Origin: Pseudofabraea citricarpa | Lineage: Eukaryota; Ascomycota; Leotiomycetes; Helotiales; Dermateaceae | Assembly (NCBI GenBank): GCA_029641185.1 | Contig: JAPWGK010000006.1 | Span: forward strand, 1,488,001-1,552,000 | DNA: 64,000 bases | Direction of reading: 5' to 3' | Shown: positions 1-15,600 of the stretch, one piece after another | Position numbering within the stretch: position 1 is the first letter of the stretch | Layout: the number at the start of each line of letters is the position of its first letter | The notes under the pieces: model-generated | What the model was told of the DNA's origin: nothing | What the model saw: the letters and a program-made list of their open reading frames with translations, nothing else | The model's database searches: none | Translations under genes and position numbers: made by a program

Positions 1-2010
1 ATATATTATCTACTTAGAAGTATTTGTTAGTATTTATAACTCGAAACTCTTTCTTATAACTAGCTTTTATTATCTTAATTTTAGTATTTCTTTTTTTTCT
101 CTTTTATATTAATTTTATAATCTTCTAGGTTTATCTTAGTTCTTCTTCTTTTACTTCTTTCTTTAGAAGTTATAGTTTTATATTCTTATTAACGTCTAGA
201 TTAATAAGTAATAATAGTTTTTATTCGTTTTATAAAAGCTAGCTATTTTACTAGATTTATTTTATACTTTAATTAGTAATAAAATATAAGTTATATATAA
301 GTCTTTTTCTCTCTTACTACTTAGCTCTAACTAGGATTAGATTATATTAGTAGGGGAGGTATATCTTTAATTATAATAATATTAGGTATACTTAACTTTA
401 AATTTTAAGTTATAAGATTATCTAGATTTCCTTTCTTAAATATACTTATAAGAGTACTAGGCCTAAGAATAAAAGATAAGTTAATTTTCTTTTCTTTAAC
501 TTAGACTTATAATTCTTTAGAAAAACTAAAGAAAAAGAGAATAAATCCTTAAAATTACTTTCCTAAGAATTATAAGTCTAAGTTAAAGAAGAAAAGATTA
601 TTATTAGAGTTTTAGTAATAAACTTTTCCTTAAGATATATTTTATTCCTTTAGTATAAAGCTTAAAGAAATAATAAGAAAAACTCCTACTAGTTACCCTA
701 AATAAATTATACTTCTATTATATATAAACTATTATATAATAAAAGTAATATATAACTTTTATATACTTATAAGCTTACTTTAATAACCTAGAACCCTTTT
801 GTAAGCAAATAAATTCTTAGCTTTAATCGGTTTAATATAATAGTTTTTATAATACTAATAACTAAAGCTAAGAGTAAATTTAAGATATTCTAAAAAAAGC
901 CCCTTTTATTACTAAGAAAGAAATATTAAATAAAATAAGAATAATACTTATATATTCCTAAACGCTAAAAGTTTAGCTAGGTTTATTATAATTTAGTATC
1001 TTACTTCTTAATTAAAGGTTATAGCTATTACCTAAATATTAATTTTAAGAAGATTATATAAGTTTATATTCTTAGATAAATAATATAACCTATAAAAAAG
1101 CTTATATAAAAGTTAGGAACAAGTATATTATTATATTACGTTTTATAATATAATTACTCGAATAAAACTAAAATAAATAACTTATTAAATCTTATAAAAG
1201 ATTTAGAAATACCTAAATATATAAGTAGTTTAATAAACTACTAAAGTAGAATAAGAAAATAATTCTAAAAATTATAGATTTATATAAAAACTATAATTAT
1301 ATAATCCTAAGTAGTTATATTTTCCTTTTACTTTAATATATCTTTTATTATACTTCCTAATATTCGAAAATTCGAAACCTAGAATTTATAATAATAAAAA
1401 ATAAAGTAATAAATATAAACGACTTTTAAAAGATTATTATAAATTCGTAGCTTTTACAAATAATAATAAAACAAAGGAAATATAAAGAATATATATTACT
1501 AAGAATTCTATTAATTCTTCCTTTTATATTATATTATTAAAGTTGAAAAGTTAAAGTTAATAATATAATTAAAAAGCTTAAGATATTAGTCGAAGTTTAT
1601 AGGCCTAGAACGTCTCTAAAAATATATATTAAGTCGAACCTTATTAGTAAGAAGTTAAAATAAGATTAAAATAAAAAGAAAAGAAGGTTAAATAAAGATT
1701 AATATTTTACTTATCTACTTATTATTATATTTCTTAAGAGAAAGATAAGCTAATAGGATATAAAAGGATTTAGTTATTAGCTAATACTTTATACCTAACT
1801 ATAATAAACCTAGTTACCTAGAAGGCTTTTAGGCTATTATAATTTAACTCCTACTTATACTAGTATAAGAAGCTTACCTAGGTTATATATATTATTAATA
1901 ATAAGTTAGGATCGAAAACTATAAAATATAAAATAAGATATCCCCTAAGAAACTATAAGATATTACTAATATATTAAAATACTAGTAAGTAAAAAAAAAG
2001 TAATAAGAAT

Positions 2011-2305
2011 TATCTATAAAAATATTAGTAAGAATAAGTAGTTATAAGAGAGGAATACTTCCTAAAATAAATATTTATTATAAAGTAATATTAAGAGATA
2101 AGGAAAGAATACTAAAAAGTATCTATAAAAATATTAGTAAGAACTAGTAATAATAAAAGAGGAATACTTTCTAAAATAAACGTTTATTATAAAATAATAT
2201 TAAAAGATAAGGGAAAAGTACTAAAAAGTATTATAAAAGTATTAGTAAGAACTAGTAATAATAAAAGAGAAATACTTCCTAAGATAAAAACGTATTATAA
2301 TATAA
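2011..2305. repeat. 109-bp tandem repeat, about 2.7 copies
   Basis: Units begin at about 2,011, 2,120 and 2,229, so the period is 109 bp. Each opens with a TATNTATAAAAATATTAG-like stretch and continues through a block reading roughly GAGGAATACTTCCTAA. The copies differ mainly by transitions, as expected if RIP acted after the duplication. The third copy runs out near 2,305. No function is suggested. Confidence 0.8.
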
Positions 2306-2816
2306 TAGGAATAAATAAAAGTATATAATTAGGTTATTCTAAGAACCTAAGAAGCGATTAGCTATAAAAAAAAAGGAGAAAAGTATTATAAATTTATTAG
2401 TTATATAAAAGTTTTCTATTAAAAGGTTAGCTTAGTCTTAAACTCTAGAAAAAAAGATAAAAAATAAAAAAAAAGTTAATATTATCTACTTGCCTAAATC
2501 TATTATTTAAAGATTAACTAATAATTATAAGATTATACGATTACTACTTTATTAATACTACTTATATTATATATTATATATTATAAAGTAAGACTAGTAA
2601 GAAAGATATAAACTAATCTTACGTATAATATTAGTTAGCTTAAAATATAAAATAAGTTAAAGTAAGAATACTTCTAATTATAAAAGTAGCTAATATTATA
2701 GTTAAGATATTATATAATTACGTAAAAAGAAAGTAAAAGAATATTATAATAGATCGAAGGATAAGATTATTATAAAAAGAGTTATAAGAAGAAGGAAAAG
2801 AAAGAAAAATTAAGAA

Positions 2817-3060
2817 GTTAAAGTAATACGTATAATATTAATATAAATAAGAAGTAAATAATAAAAGAAATTATAAGAGGAAGAAAGAAAGAGAAAAATA
2901 AAAGAGAAATAAGTAGAGAGAGAGTTATAAGAGAGAGAAAAAGAGGGAAAAAAAAGAAGAGTAAAAAGGTTTAAATAATACGTATAATACTAATATAATT
3001 AAGAGATAAAAGTTATTAAAAGAGTTATAAGAGGGAGAAAGAGAGGAAAGAAAGTAAAAA
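2817..3060. repeat. Purine-rich imperfect repeat
   Basis: A motif close to AATACGTATAATATTAATAT occurs near 2,825 and again near 2,975, each followed by long AAG/GAG-rich tracts containing GAGTTATAAGAG. The copies are imperfect and about 150 bp apart. This looks like a decayed minisatellite or a diverged coding repeat inside mutated DNA. Confidence 0.45.
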
Positions 3061-3780
3061 GTTAAAATAATAAAAAGTAGGGTTAATATATTTAATTAAA
3101 AATATATATAATATTATTAATAATATACTTATTAATAACTTTAGGAGAATAATATAAATATAATTTAACTTTAATTAAGATAAAAATTTTTTTCTCTTAA
3201 AAGGTAATATTAGAATTATAAATTATATTAAAAAAAAATTAAAAAGATTTAATATTATTATAAATAAAAAGATATCTTATATAATTAAGGTTTAGGAAAA
3301 AAGAAAGATTTAATTACTAAAGGATAAGTAATAAATTATATATATAATATTAATATTAAAATCTTTATATTTTATAAGGTTATAAAATATTAATATATAC
3401 TTATAAGTATTATAAAAAGCTATTAGTTTTATTATTATAATCTATAAGATATATATAATATATATAAAAGGTATATATATATTAATAAATTATAATAATA
3501 AGGATAATAATAAAATAATAATAAAAAAGATAATAATAAAAAAAGAAATATAATTATAATATATTATATAAATATCTCTTACTTATATCTAATTTTAATT
3601 TTCTTTCTTCTTTTCCTAAAAATCCCTTAGATCTAGAATATAAGTAATACTTTAAAGGCTATAACCTTTTATAATATTATAACCTAATAATAAGAGGCTA
3701 TAAGCTATAAATAAGCTATAACTAATTATATATAAGTCTAAGAAAATTATTAGTAGTAAGGATATTTATAATATCCTAAT

Positions 3781-3855
3781 ACTAATATTATTACTATTAC
3801 TATTACTATTATTATTACTATTATTATTACTATTACTATTACTATTACTATTATT
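3781..3855. repeat. Compound trinucleotide microsatellite (TTA/CTA)n
   Basis: About 25 consecutive triplets of TTA and CTA form an uninterrupted simple repeat to the left of the outer retrotransposon. Confidence 0.85.
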
Positions 3856-4535
3856 AGATAATATAATTATACTATTACTACTATTATTATAAATATTTAA
3901 GGTTATAGCTATCTAAAATACTTATATTATAATAATAATATTTTAACTTCTAGTCTTATAAGCCTTAGTTTTTTATATTAGTTATACTTTTATAATTAGT
4001 TATACCTCTAAAGAGGAAGCCTTTTTAGGTTAAGAAAGAGAGGTAAAATAACTTAAAAGAATCGCTTATAATTAGTATTAGGATAATTCTAGGCTATTTA
4101 TAGTTTATATTATAGTTATTAGTTAGTTTATAGGCGCTTATACTAACTATTATTTTAACTTAGAGGATAATACTTATATTATTTATACTAGTATATTTTT
4201 ATTAATATTATATTATAATAATATTAATAAATAATAGTTATTATTATTACTAGAGCTTTTATTATTCCTAAGATTAATAGCCGCCTATTATATTACTCTT
4301 ACTAAGTCTAAAGATAAGTTAAAAGTAGTTATAATAATAGGACTAATAAGTATAATATAATTAAGATAACTTTATAAGTATAAGTAACTAACTTATAATA
4401 GCTTCTAATATAAGTAATTTATATTACTCTTAGTCTCCTACTAGTAAGTTTTAAGTCTTAGTAAAAGAGTTTTAGGCTTTTACCTTTATTAAGAGAGTAA
4501 GAAAGCGTACTTAGCTCTAATAAGAGCTTATTACC

Positions 4536-4744
4536 TATTAGGAGGATTATATATTTTCTACTTATATCTCTTAAGTTATAAGTATTCGATTAAGTCTTAG
4601 TACTTCGTATAAATAATATATTATATATAAGTTAATATATTTATAAATAGATTAACTAATTAATTAATAAAATATTAATATATATTTGTAATTATATATA
4701 TATTATTTATATATATATATAATTATAAGATAATTATACTAATA
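4536..4744 (+). repeat. 5' LTR of the outer element
   Basis: This 209-bp repeat aligns without gaps to 19,984-20,192. All differences I could see are A/G or C/T transitions. It is preceded by TTACC, the left half of the target-site duplication. Confidence 0.9.
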
Positions 4745-6346
4745 CTAATTAGTAATTTAACTTAACTATTATATAATAACCTTATATACAAAGTAAGATT
4801 ATAGATTAATAAGGTTTTTTAGAACTTAATATATAAAAACTTTTAATAAGATTATTAAAGATAAATCTTAGCTTATTTAATTAATCTAAAAAGATACTTT
4901 ATAGGTTTAGCTAATATAAAATAAAAGATATTATCTTTAGACGAAATAATTTAACTTTAACTAGAAAAGATTTTTTATAAAACTTATAAGTAATAATAAG
5001 TTTTATAATAGAGAGAAAATATCTTATTAACCTTAAATAATAGAATAATAGAATTAATATAACTAATATAAATAAATATATTAACGTACTTATTAATATA
5101 TATATTATAGTAAATATTAATATATAAAAGAAATAAGAGATAAAAGATAATAGATTATAGGATAATTTTAAGAATATATTTTAAGGATAAATATTAGTAA
5201 TATTTAGTATAATATTAAAGGTAGTTATATCTAAAATTCGTATATACTTATATATATATAAAGTATTTACTAAACTTAAATTAAGATTTATATCTTATAC
5301 TTAACTTTTAGTAAACCTTCTAAATAAGAAGGAATCTTATATATAAACTAAAAATAAGATTAAGAAGTAAATAAAAGCGTATAAAAGGAAATTTAACTTA
5401 ATATATAAGCTAAAAGATCTAATATATTAGTTACTTCTAGTAAATATTTTATATAATATCTTTATAATAAGCCTAATAATAATACTAGAATAATATATTC
5501 GGCTATTAATTAAAGATATATATATCTTTCTAAGAGTAAACTAAGCTTATATAATATAATAGAAAGAATATAATCTAAACTAGCGTTTTAACTCTCGTAT
5601 ATCTTAGCCTAGTATTTACCTAAGATTTACTAGTATCCTAAATCTAAGTCTTTAGTCTAAAAGATAACCTCTTATAATTTTATACTCTTAAGATAATCTT
5701 ATATAAAGTCTTTTATAATAATAATAATACGTTTAAGAACCTAGAATATTATTAGTTAGTAAGTTAATTATTAAGCTAATAAAAATCTATAATATATTAA
5801 ATAAAAGGAAATATATAAGTAAATTATATAATATTCTTAATATAAAAATATAAGTATTTTTTAATTATTATAATAAAATAAGAATACTAGATTATAGCTA
5901 TTATTTAATATTCTTTATAATATTTTAAGATAAAACGTCCGAATTTTATTATAATAAGATATCTAATTAAAACTATAATCTTTATATAATAATATAAATA
6001 ATAAAAAACTACTTTAAAACTAAAGAGAATAAATAATTATATCTCTTAGAATAATATAAGATTATATTTTAGAGAATTATCTAATAATACCTAGATAAAT
6101 TAAGACTTAAATATCTTAAGATTTTATTTAATATATTTTATATAATATAATAAGAACTTTTAGTCTAATACTAAAATAAGTATAACCTATAAGATTAAGT
6201 ACTAAATACGTATTATAATATCCTAGAGTATAATTTTATATTTTATAAACTAGCTCTAATATTTAAAAGGTTTTACTTAGAATTAAGATTTATTATTATT
6301 ATTATTATATAATATAACTAATTATTATTATATATTTAAGAGATAT

Positions 6347-6348
<2 letters not shown>

Positions 6349-6405
<57 letters not shown>
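6349..6405. repeat. (AAT)n microsatellite, about 19 units
   Basis: A pure AAT run lies inside the left arm of the outer element. It follows a shorter ATT run at about 6,285-6,308, so the two can form a long A/T hairpin. Replication slippage in RIP-mutated DNA is the likely origin. Confidence 0.9.
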
Positions 6406-7639
6406 TATATATAATATATAAGCTATTATAACTACTAATATAACTAGTATTAGATTAATTAAAAGTATAATAGCTAGAACTAATATTACTAAGATTATAC
6501 GAAGTATAATAAACTATTAAATTCTAGTTAATTTAAGAAAAAAAGAAGTTTCTAAGAAAATTAAAAAAGTAAAAGAAAATTTAATAATAACTAGAAATAT
6601 TATATATACTAAAAGCTAGGGTATTAGTTAAATAATTATATAAACGAAGAATAAACTAAGATATATATATATTATAAATCTTAAAACTAATATATCTAAG
6701 ATAATAAATTTAATTAGTTTCTAATTAATTTTAAAGAATTACTTATTTTATATAAAAATTATTCTAATATTAAATTCTCTTCTAATAAGAAGATATAATA
6801 GTTTAATATATCTATTATTTCTACTAATAACTTAAGAATAATAAGTAAGATACTTATTTAGATTATAAAAATAATAAATAAAGATAAATACTTTATTAGT
6901 ATCTAGGTATATTAGACTAAGATAAAAGAAGAAAAATCTTTATATAAATACTTTTTAATCGATTTTATTAAAAATAATATATAATCTATTAAGATAATCT
7001 TAGATAATTAGAAGATAAATTATCTTCTTATAAGATAAAATATTCTAGGTCTCTAAATAAAGTTAATAAGAGAGCCGGTTATATATAAAATAAATAAATA
7101 TATTAATAAGAGTAAATATTTATTAGAGATATTTTAAGATATTATACTAGATATAAGAGTATTAGGAATTTTAATAATAAGAGAACCCTAGTTTTAAATA
7201 TTATAATAATAATACCTAAACTTATAATTATATATAAATAATAAAAGTAATATTATATATTTTAAGAAAAAACTCTTAATAATAAAAGGAATTATTAATC
7301 TTAAGATATTAATTAGAAATATTATATTTTATATTATATTAGCTTTAATATTATTCTTACTTTATATATAAGATATAAATAAGATATTTATATAAATTAA
7401 TAACTTATAAAATATCTTTATCTAAGGTAAGAAAATCGTATTTTTAGTATAAAAATAAGAATATTTATTTATATTATTAGATTAACTAAAAGTAATTATA
7501 TTATATTATCTAATAAAATCTAAGCTTTATTAAGTATATTATAGATTTAGATATCCTTTTATATAAAAATTAATAAAGATTCTTAAGAAAATAAATTAAG
7601 ATTTTAAGATTCTAATACTTAAGAATCTTATAAAGTTTT

Positions 7640-9478
7640 ATAAGTATTATTAAATTTATTCTAAATTATTAAAGTAATTTAAATTTATTATTAAAAAAGA
7701 TATAAATTTTAATTACTTAGTAGTAATTAATATTATATATTTAGATAGAAAACTAGTAATATATATAATTAATAAAATAATATTATTTAATATAATAAAA
7801 TTTCTAAAAAATATAAAAGTAGAAATTATATAAAATATACTTCGTATATTATAAATTAATATATATCTTAGTCTATTAGATTTCTTTATATATAATATTA
7901 GTATAAACTTTATAGTATCTAAGTTTTAATAAAATATATTAGTAATAATAACTAAGACTAAGGAAGTTCTTATAAAAGCTTATAATAATATTAAGAAAAT
8001 AAAAAGATATTATATACCTTTATAATATATATATAAAATACTTTATATAAAATTAAAAAATAAACGTATTAATAAGAATATTATTTTTTAAATAATTATA
8101 AAAGCTATTAATAATTTTATAAGACTTAATAAACTAATACTTATATTATTTATTTTTAGTATTTATCTAAGAATAAGCTAGAATAATATCTTAGTTATAT
8201 TTATAATAAAGCGTAAAAAGATAATAAATCTAATAATATAAGAAGTTAGATACTTTTATACCTAGTAATTAGTTAAAAAGATATTAGTTATATAAAATAA
8301 CCCTTATATAAACTTAATAATATTATTATTATTATAATTAGATATCCTAGTATAAAAAGAGAAATAAAAATAAAAAGGATTATATAAATTAATTAGTATT
8401 ATAAGTAAGACTTATATTATTAATATATCTTATAGCCTAATAAATTTTTATTTAATTATTATAAAATCTTTTAACTTAAAGTTATAAGATAACTAATCCT
8501 AAGAAGTTAATTATAAGGATCTTATAAGACTTATATTAAGAGTAAAAAATAACTAGAAGATAAAATTATAAGTACTAGAAGATATTATCTAAACTAAGTA
8601 AATTTATATAATACTTATATAACTAAGATTTATACTAATAATTATATTATTATAAAAATTAATTTATTCTCTTAATAAAGGAATTTCTTATAATAATAAG
8701 AAGTCTAATAAGAATTTTATAGTCTAATTTTTATTTTCCTATATATAATATTCCTCTAATAAATTATCCTAGCTTATATAAAATATAAGTAATATAAGAT
8801 AAATAATATTATTAGTATATCTAACTTATAAGAAGGTTAATAATCTTAAGCTTTTAAGATAACTTTAGAAGTTAGGTATTATTATAATACCTAGGTAATT
8901 ATTTAAGGAATTTACTAGAAAGGAAATTAAAGGATTAATTATAAATAATATTTTCGAATTTATTAAATTTAATTTATAATAATATAAAAGAAGAACTTTT
9001 AACTTCTAGTTAATATATAAAATAAAAGAAAAGAAAATAATAACTTTATATAAAAAGACTTATTATATTATTTAAGCTTATAATAATATAAGAAAATAAT
9101 TTATATTAACTTAGTTATTAATAATCTAAAGAGTAAGCTAATACTTACTTATTATTTTTATTATTTTACTTAATTCGTATAAATATACCTTTTATTATTA
9201 TAATATTATCTAAGTATATATTTAGTCTATTATAAATTTAGCTTATTAGATTCTTATATATTTACTAAAAGAGATCTAATACTAATACCTAAAGGGTATA
9301 ATTATAATAATAAGAAAGCTATTATATAATATTCTAGAGATAAATATATATTAGTAAATAATATATTATAAGTATTATATTAATTAATTATAGATATAAA
9401 TATTTATATACGATTCGTATCTACTTATTTCTAACTCTAAAGCTTTTAGAATTATAAGTATATAAACTAATAATATAT
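7640..9478 (+). pseudogene. Copia pol remnant: integrase and reverse transcriptase
   Basis: One + strand frame (frame 1) stays alignable with fungal Copia polyproteins from about 7,690 to 9,250 despite many in-frame stops. The integrase core is recognisable at about 7,700-8,300, for example the KAINNF block at 8,101. The start of the RVT_2 reverse transcriptase is recognisable at 8,902, where FKEFTRKEIKGLI survives unbroken. Keeping one frame over 1.2 kb shows the damage is substitutions, not indels. The frame is cut at 9,478 by the nested element, in the reverse transcriptase, and resumes beyond 17,186. The Copia assignment comes from recalled family patterns, not from a search. Confidence 0.75.
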
Positions 9479-9675
9479 TATTATATAATAAAAGTAGAGT
9501 TAATTTAAGTGATTAAGAAAGTATAGAAAGTATAATTTATATTATCTAATTAGGAGGAGTGAGAGATTATAAGAAAAAGCGTATTTATATAAGAATAATA
9601 CTTATTACTAAGTAGACTATCTTAGTTATCCTAATCTCTTATATAATAAATTACTTAATCCTAGATTCTATAATA
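9479..9675. repeat. Left LTR of the inner element
   Basis: This pairs with 16,985-17,181. Similarity starts exactly at TATTATATAATAAAAG and ends at TCTATAATA. One or two further bases also match, so the right boundary is uncertain by about 2 bp. Confidence 0.87.
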
Positions 9676-12600
9676 TACCTTATAGTTTATTATATTTAAT
9701 ACGTGTATTACTTTCTAAGAGCTTAGGATTAGTATATTATCCCTAAATAAGTAAATAATACGACCTAGGTAATTATATTACGTACGATTATTTGCTAACC
9801 GAATTATTAGATTAGGTTTATAAATTAGAGATTTCCTTATATTATCTTTAGTTCTCCTAATTCGGCTAATACTAGGAGCGACCTAATTACTACTTTATAG
9901 ATTAGGGATCTTACCTATAAAATCCTTATTTTACGACTTTTTCCTTCTTTTCTCTTATAATCTTAATCTTAATCTTAACTATAATTATAATATTATTAAG
10001 CTTAAGTATTCCTTTTATTCTTCTTTTTTTTCTTCTTATTATTTACTCTTTTTAATAAGTAAATTAAAGATATCTTATATTACTTATAAGACGAAGATAA
10101 AGAACCTATTAAAGGTACGTAAAGTAAAAGAAACCTTTATAAGATTTATTCCTTTTTTTTTCTTTTCCTTAATATATAAATAATCTTTTATATTTTATAC
10201 TAGTTACTTATTATTTTATAGGTTATAGATATTTACGATTTTTCTTAAGCTAGAGATATATCTGCTAATAAGCTTATATAACCTATTATAATACTCCCTA
10301 CTATTAATACTAAGCCGGCTAATATAACTCTTATTCCTTATATAACTTATTCTTTTATCTTTCTTTCTCTTATTTAGCTTACTTCTAATAAGCGTTCTTA
10401 CTCTAATATAATACTCTAGGGATTTTAATTAACTTAAGGTAGCTTTTATTAATTTATACGTAATATAATTAGTAATCCTTATCCTAAGCGTACGCTTAAT
10501 ATATATAAGAAATTTTAGTATAACTTCTTAGCTCTTAAGAATAAGTTTAAGTAACTTACTAATAAGACTAATAACTCTAATTATAAGAAGCTTCTTACTT
10601 TAAAAGATTTACTCTTCCCTTATAAGTATTTTTATTTAATACTTATATTATTATTAACTAATATCTAGTTATTTTATATAATAAGTATAATTATATAAAC
10701 TAGCTTATATTTACTTGTATTTATAAGAGTAATACTCCTAAGCTTCTTAAGAGTCTAGATAATATTACTCTCTTTTATTTAGATAGTTTATCTAATAATA
10801 ATAAAGATAATAATAATACCTTTAATTAATATATTACTAAATATAAACGCTACCTTTATAAGTATTATATTTATTAAGGGAAGGATCCTAATTAGCTTTC
10901 TAGATACTAGAAACTTAATATTAAGGAGCTTAGTATAAAGTCTCTTAGGAAGACCCTTTAGGTTCCTAAGGATAAGCGCTTAATTTCTTATTTTAGCTAC
11001 TTAAAAAGTACCTTAAGTAGTAAAAATAATAGTTATTATTTTAAGATTATTAGTAAAGGTAAGTATTACTTATTATACTTATCTAGATATATTTATATTC
11101 TTATTCCTAATCTAGTTTTATCTTTTACTAAGCGCTTTATTATTACTTTTTAAGAAAAGACTTTCTTTTCTTTTAAGATATATTCTTATACTTCCCTAAG
11201 TAGGAATTTTACTAATTTATTACTCTTAGGATTTAGAGAAATATTACTTAGTTATTTATTAAGTTTTAGAACTAGATACTAATTATAATAAGTTAGAATA
11301 AGTTAGGGAAATTTATAATTATAAGTATAACTCTAGATTTATTAGTCTTAGTAAGTAAGATAAGAAGAAAGCTCGTTTTATAAAGATAACTAATAATATA
11401 ATTAATATTTTACTTAGTTAAAAGCTTAGTTTATTTTTATTTAGTTATTTATATAAGTATAAGCTTAATAACTTATAGGTACTACTTAGGAACGCTTCCT
11501 ATTATAATTTTAATAATTACTATTATACTTTAAAGTACTTTACTTAAATAAAAGAAATTTACAAATAAAAATATAAATAAAAGTAAAAACTCTTTTACTC
11601 TTTAAAACTATTTTTCTATCCTATTATAAGTATCTTATATATTAAGTAAAGCTTAAAAATATTTAAACTTATATTAAGAGAGATTTTTTATAAGACTATT
11701 AGCTAGTATATTATTTATAAGAATATAAGATACTTCGAAAGTACCTTTATTATACTCTTAGTATAATTATATATTCTAAATATTTATATATCTTAGCTTA
11801 GTTACGATTCTTATATTTTCTCTAATAATTAAATAAATTATTTATTAGTTATTATAAAAGATTATTTATAGCTTCCTAATCTCTAGACTTAATTCTTTAA
11901 AAAGCCTCTAAAAAGTTATAATTTCCTTTATTATAAACTTAATACCTTAAAGTTTAGTTTCTATAATTAATATAAAGATATTTAGTTAATATACTACTTT
12001 CTAAGTAATAAGACTATTAAATAAAAAGATCGTATAATTATATAAAAAGTATTACGTCTTTATATTATTTATAAAAGATATATCTAATACGATTAATATC
12101 TAGATTTTACTAAGCTTATAGCTAAATTATATTACTAGGAAGTATATTCTAAAAAGATACTTAATTATCTAATTTATAGTTATAAGATATTTTACGCTTA
12201 GATTAGTTAAGAAGTAAGAGAGCTAAGAAACTATAAAAGCTATATTTAGTCTAATTATAATTATAATATATAATACTAAGCTTACCTTTTCTTAGTATTT
12301 CTTAACTTAAGCTTTAGAGGCTTATCTTATATTTTTTATAAACTTTATTATTAGTAGTAAAATACTTAGATACTTTCTATCTATTAAATTAAATCTAGTA
12401 ATAATCTTTTTAATATACGTATTATAAACTAATTATATCTTTTTCTAAGCTTAATCTCTAATAACACGTACCCTTAGGAATTATTTTATATTCCTAAGAT
12501 CTCTAAGCTTATATATTTTATTAAGTTTATAAATAATCTCTTAGGCTTTAGTTTTATTACTCTTATAATATAATACTTATATATTATTAATATAAAATAT

Positions 12601-15600
12601 AACTAGGATTTTAGATCTTAGGCTTATATAAATATATAAGTCTTCTTTATATATAATTAGATTTAACTTCTTTAAAGTAGCTAAGAATTTATAGAATTAT
12701 AAAGTAAAAGAGTCTCTTAAGTTATATAATACTTAATTAATCTTTATATATATTCCTAATATTTTAAATCTATTAGGTAATAAATAGGTAACTAGGGCTT
12801 CGCTTTCTCCTCTTAAGATATTAATAAATATATTAATTATATCTAATTATTTAGACTTAATATTAAAGCGTATTATAATTACTATTACTACTTAAAATAA
12901 TTATAATATAAGAGTAATTATATAGGTTAATATAATCGATTTATTATCTTATAAATTATCTTAAATTATAATTTATAATTAGTATTAGGTTATTATTCTA
13001 GATAAGTCTAGTTTATATATAAATACTTACTTTAGAGGAATTAGTTTAGTCTTTATTTTTAAGATTCTAATTATTTACTAGTAGTTTTTATCCTCTAGGT
13101 TTTAGAGCTTTAGTCTTATATTATCTCTAAAATAAGTACTAAGTAGATAATTTATTAGATCCTTTTAATATTTTAGTACTTTTAGTATATTATTTTAATA
13201 GACGCTTAAGAGTTTACTTAAGAGGCTACTTATTTATATACTTACTCTTAAGACTTTTATTTATAATATTATAATAATTATTATATATATTATTTTAAAA
13301 TAATCTTTATCTTATCTTACTAACTAATTAAGCTAATAAGTATAATAAAAGTTATTAAGTATATTAATATATTAATATCTAGCTTAACTTATTATTTCTT
13401 TAAGCTACTTACCTTTTATCTTTATAAAAGAATATATTATACTTTTTTTACTTCCTCTAGAGCTCTTATAATCTTTATCTTAGAATCTCTTACTAGATCG
13501 TATTACTAGATTAAATTTCTTATACTTATACTTATATTTTAGTTCTAGGAGCTAAGCTAAGACTTCTCCTCTAGGTTCTCCCTAAGAAAGCTCTTATTAA
13601 CCTATTACTTAGTTATATAATCTCTTTTACTATATAATTACCTAAGATATTATTCTTCTTAGTAGTAGATTACTTAAGTTAGCTTTTACTACTTTATTAT
13701 TATCCCTACTTCTTAAAGCTAATATACTTTTAGGTTTAGGAGTATTATTAGGAGATAAAAGTCCTAAAGATTAATTAGGTAAATTACTCTTTTATTACTT
13801 TATAATTACTAAAAGTACTAATATAATTTCTTATATTAGCTTTTTAGCTTCTACTTAAGACTTAATCTCTTAAGAGGCTAGGATATTACCCCCTAGATTA
13901 GTAGGAGTATTACTACTTCTTCTTATAAGCTTCTTATTTTACTTAATTATAGGGCTTATATCTTCTTATTTAATTAGATTACTAAGTATTAATCTAGCGT
14001 TCTAAATCTTAAGTTCTCTAATTTTAATTATATTTATTATTATTCTAGTAATTATAAGTAATTAGCCTTTCTTTTATTCTTTATTTAGATTATATCTAAT
14101 ATTCTTATTAAATCTAATATTTCTAGTAATAATAACTTTATTAAGTATAAGAACTTATACTTTATAGATATTAGATATAATATATCCTATTAAATATCTA
14201 ATATAAGCTTATAATCTAATTTTAAAAGCTTTTACTAAGCTCCTAGCTTTTTATTCTTTAATTAATAAGTATACCTAATAGCTATATATATAAATCTTAT
14301 CTTAATTAGGTTAAAGATTTATTATTAAGTTAGTAATCTACTTAGGATTATATTATTAAAAGTATAAGTAGAACTAGGAGTTAAGTATCTTATTTAAGAT
14401 TTTTATATTATTAGCTTAGAGTAAGCTAATATTATATAAGAAGATTCCTATAAGTATAATTTCTAACTATAAGCTTACTAGAAGGTTTATATTTTCTCTT
14501 ATCTTTATAGATCTTATAATTACTTCTTATCTAGCTTACTTTATTCTACTATTTATCTTATATATATATATTAGAGAGGGCTTAAGGTTAATATCTATTT
14601 CTTTTATCTAGTACTAGTAATAAGTAATACCTTTAATTATAATTATAAATATATTATTATCTTACTTAATTTTATAAATTAGAAGCTTATATTAAGTTTT
14701 TATCTAGCTCTTAAAGCTCTTAAGAAAGTAATATATCTTCTTATAAGTCTTTTATCTTAGTATAAAGCTAAAAAGCTTTTTATTATATTCGTTTTTAATT
14801 ATAAATAGCTAAGAGAAGCTATTATACTTATATTTAAAATCAAATAAGTTCTAATTAATTCTCTAGAAGGGTTAGGGTAATCTTCTCTTTAGTAGTTACT
14901 TTAATATTCTTTAGCTAATATAAGCTATAAAATAATACTTATACTTCGCTCTTTTTATCTTACTTATTTTTATATTATAAACTAATCTAATAAGTATACT
15001 TAGAGCTACTAGGCTAAGATATCTTATTTTATTATATTAAAGTTATTTAAAATCTAATCTTAGATATAAAAACCTCTCTTAGTTCTTAAGCCTTAGTCTT
15101 ATCTTTTATCTAATTATAGGAAATATAAGGATCCTAGTAATACTTAAAGGGATATTTATAGGAAGCTTTAAGTAAAAGGAAAGTAGCTTATATTCTAAGA
15201 ATATAATATTAAATAAAGATCTTAATTTCTTAATATATATATTCTTCTTCTTACTCTTATATCTTAATAAATTATTAAACCCTTAGTATTAGATCCTAAT
15301 CTTCTTAAGAAAAATCTCTAATATTATATTAATATTAAACCTCTTAATTACTCTAATATTATAGAGTATTAAATCTATTATTTCTTCTTTATCCGCTTTA
15401 TCTAGTATATTTTTTATAATCCTAGTATTATAAAATAAGATTAGTAAATATAAAGTTCTTATATCTATTATATTATCTAGGTTTACTTTAATTAATAAGC
15501 TTAGAACTAGAAATTCCTTATTATTTACTAAGTAAGTAGCTTTATAATTATTAATAAGCGTATTATTAAATAATAGGTAGCTTAAAAAGTCTATAGTTAT

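Noticed and set aside
2011..2305. CRISPR-like regular spacing of the 109-bp repeats
   Set aside because: The copies are contiguous tandem units without unique spacers, and the genome is eukaryotic.
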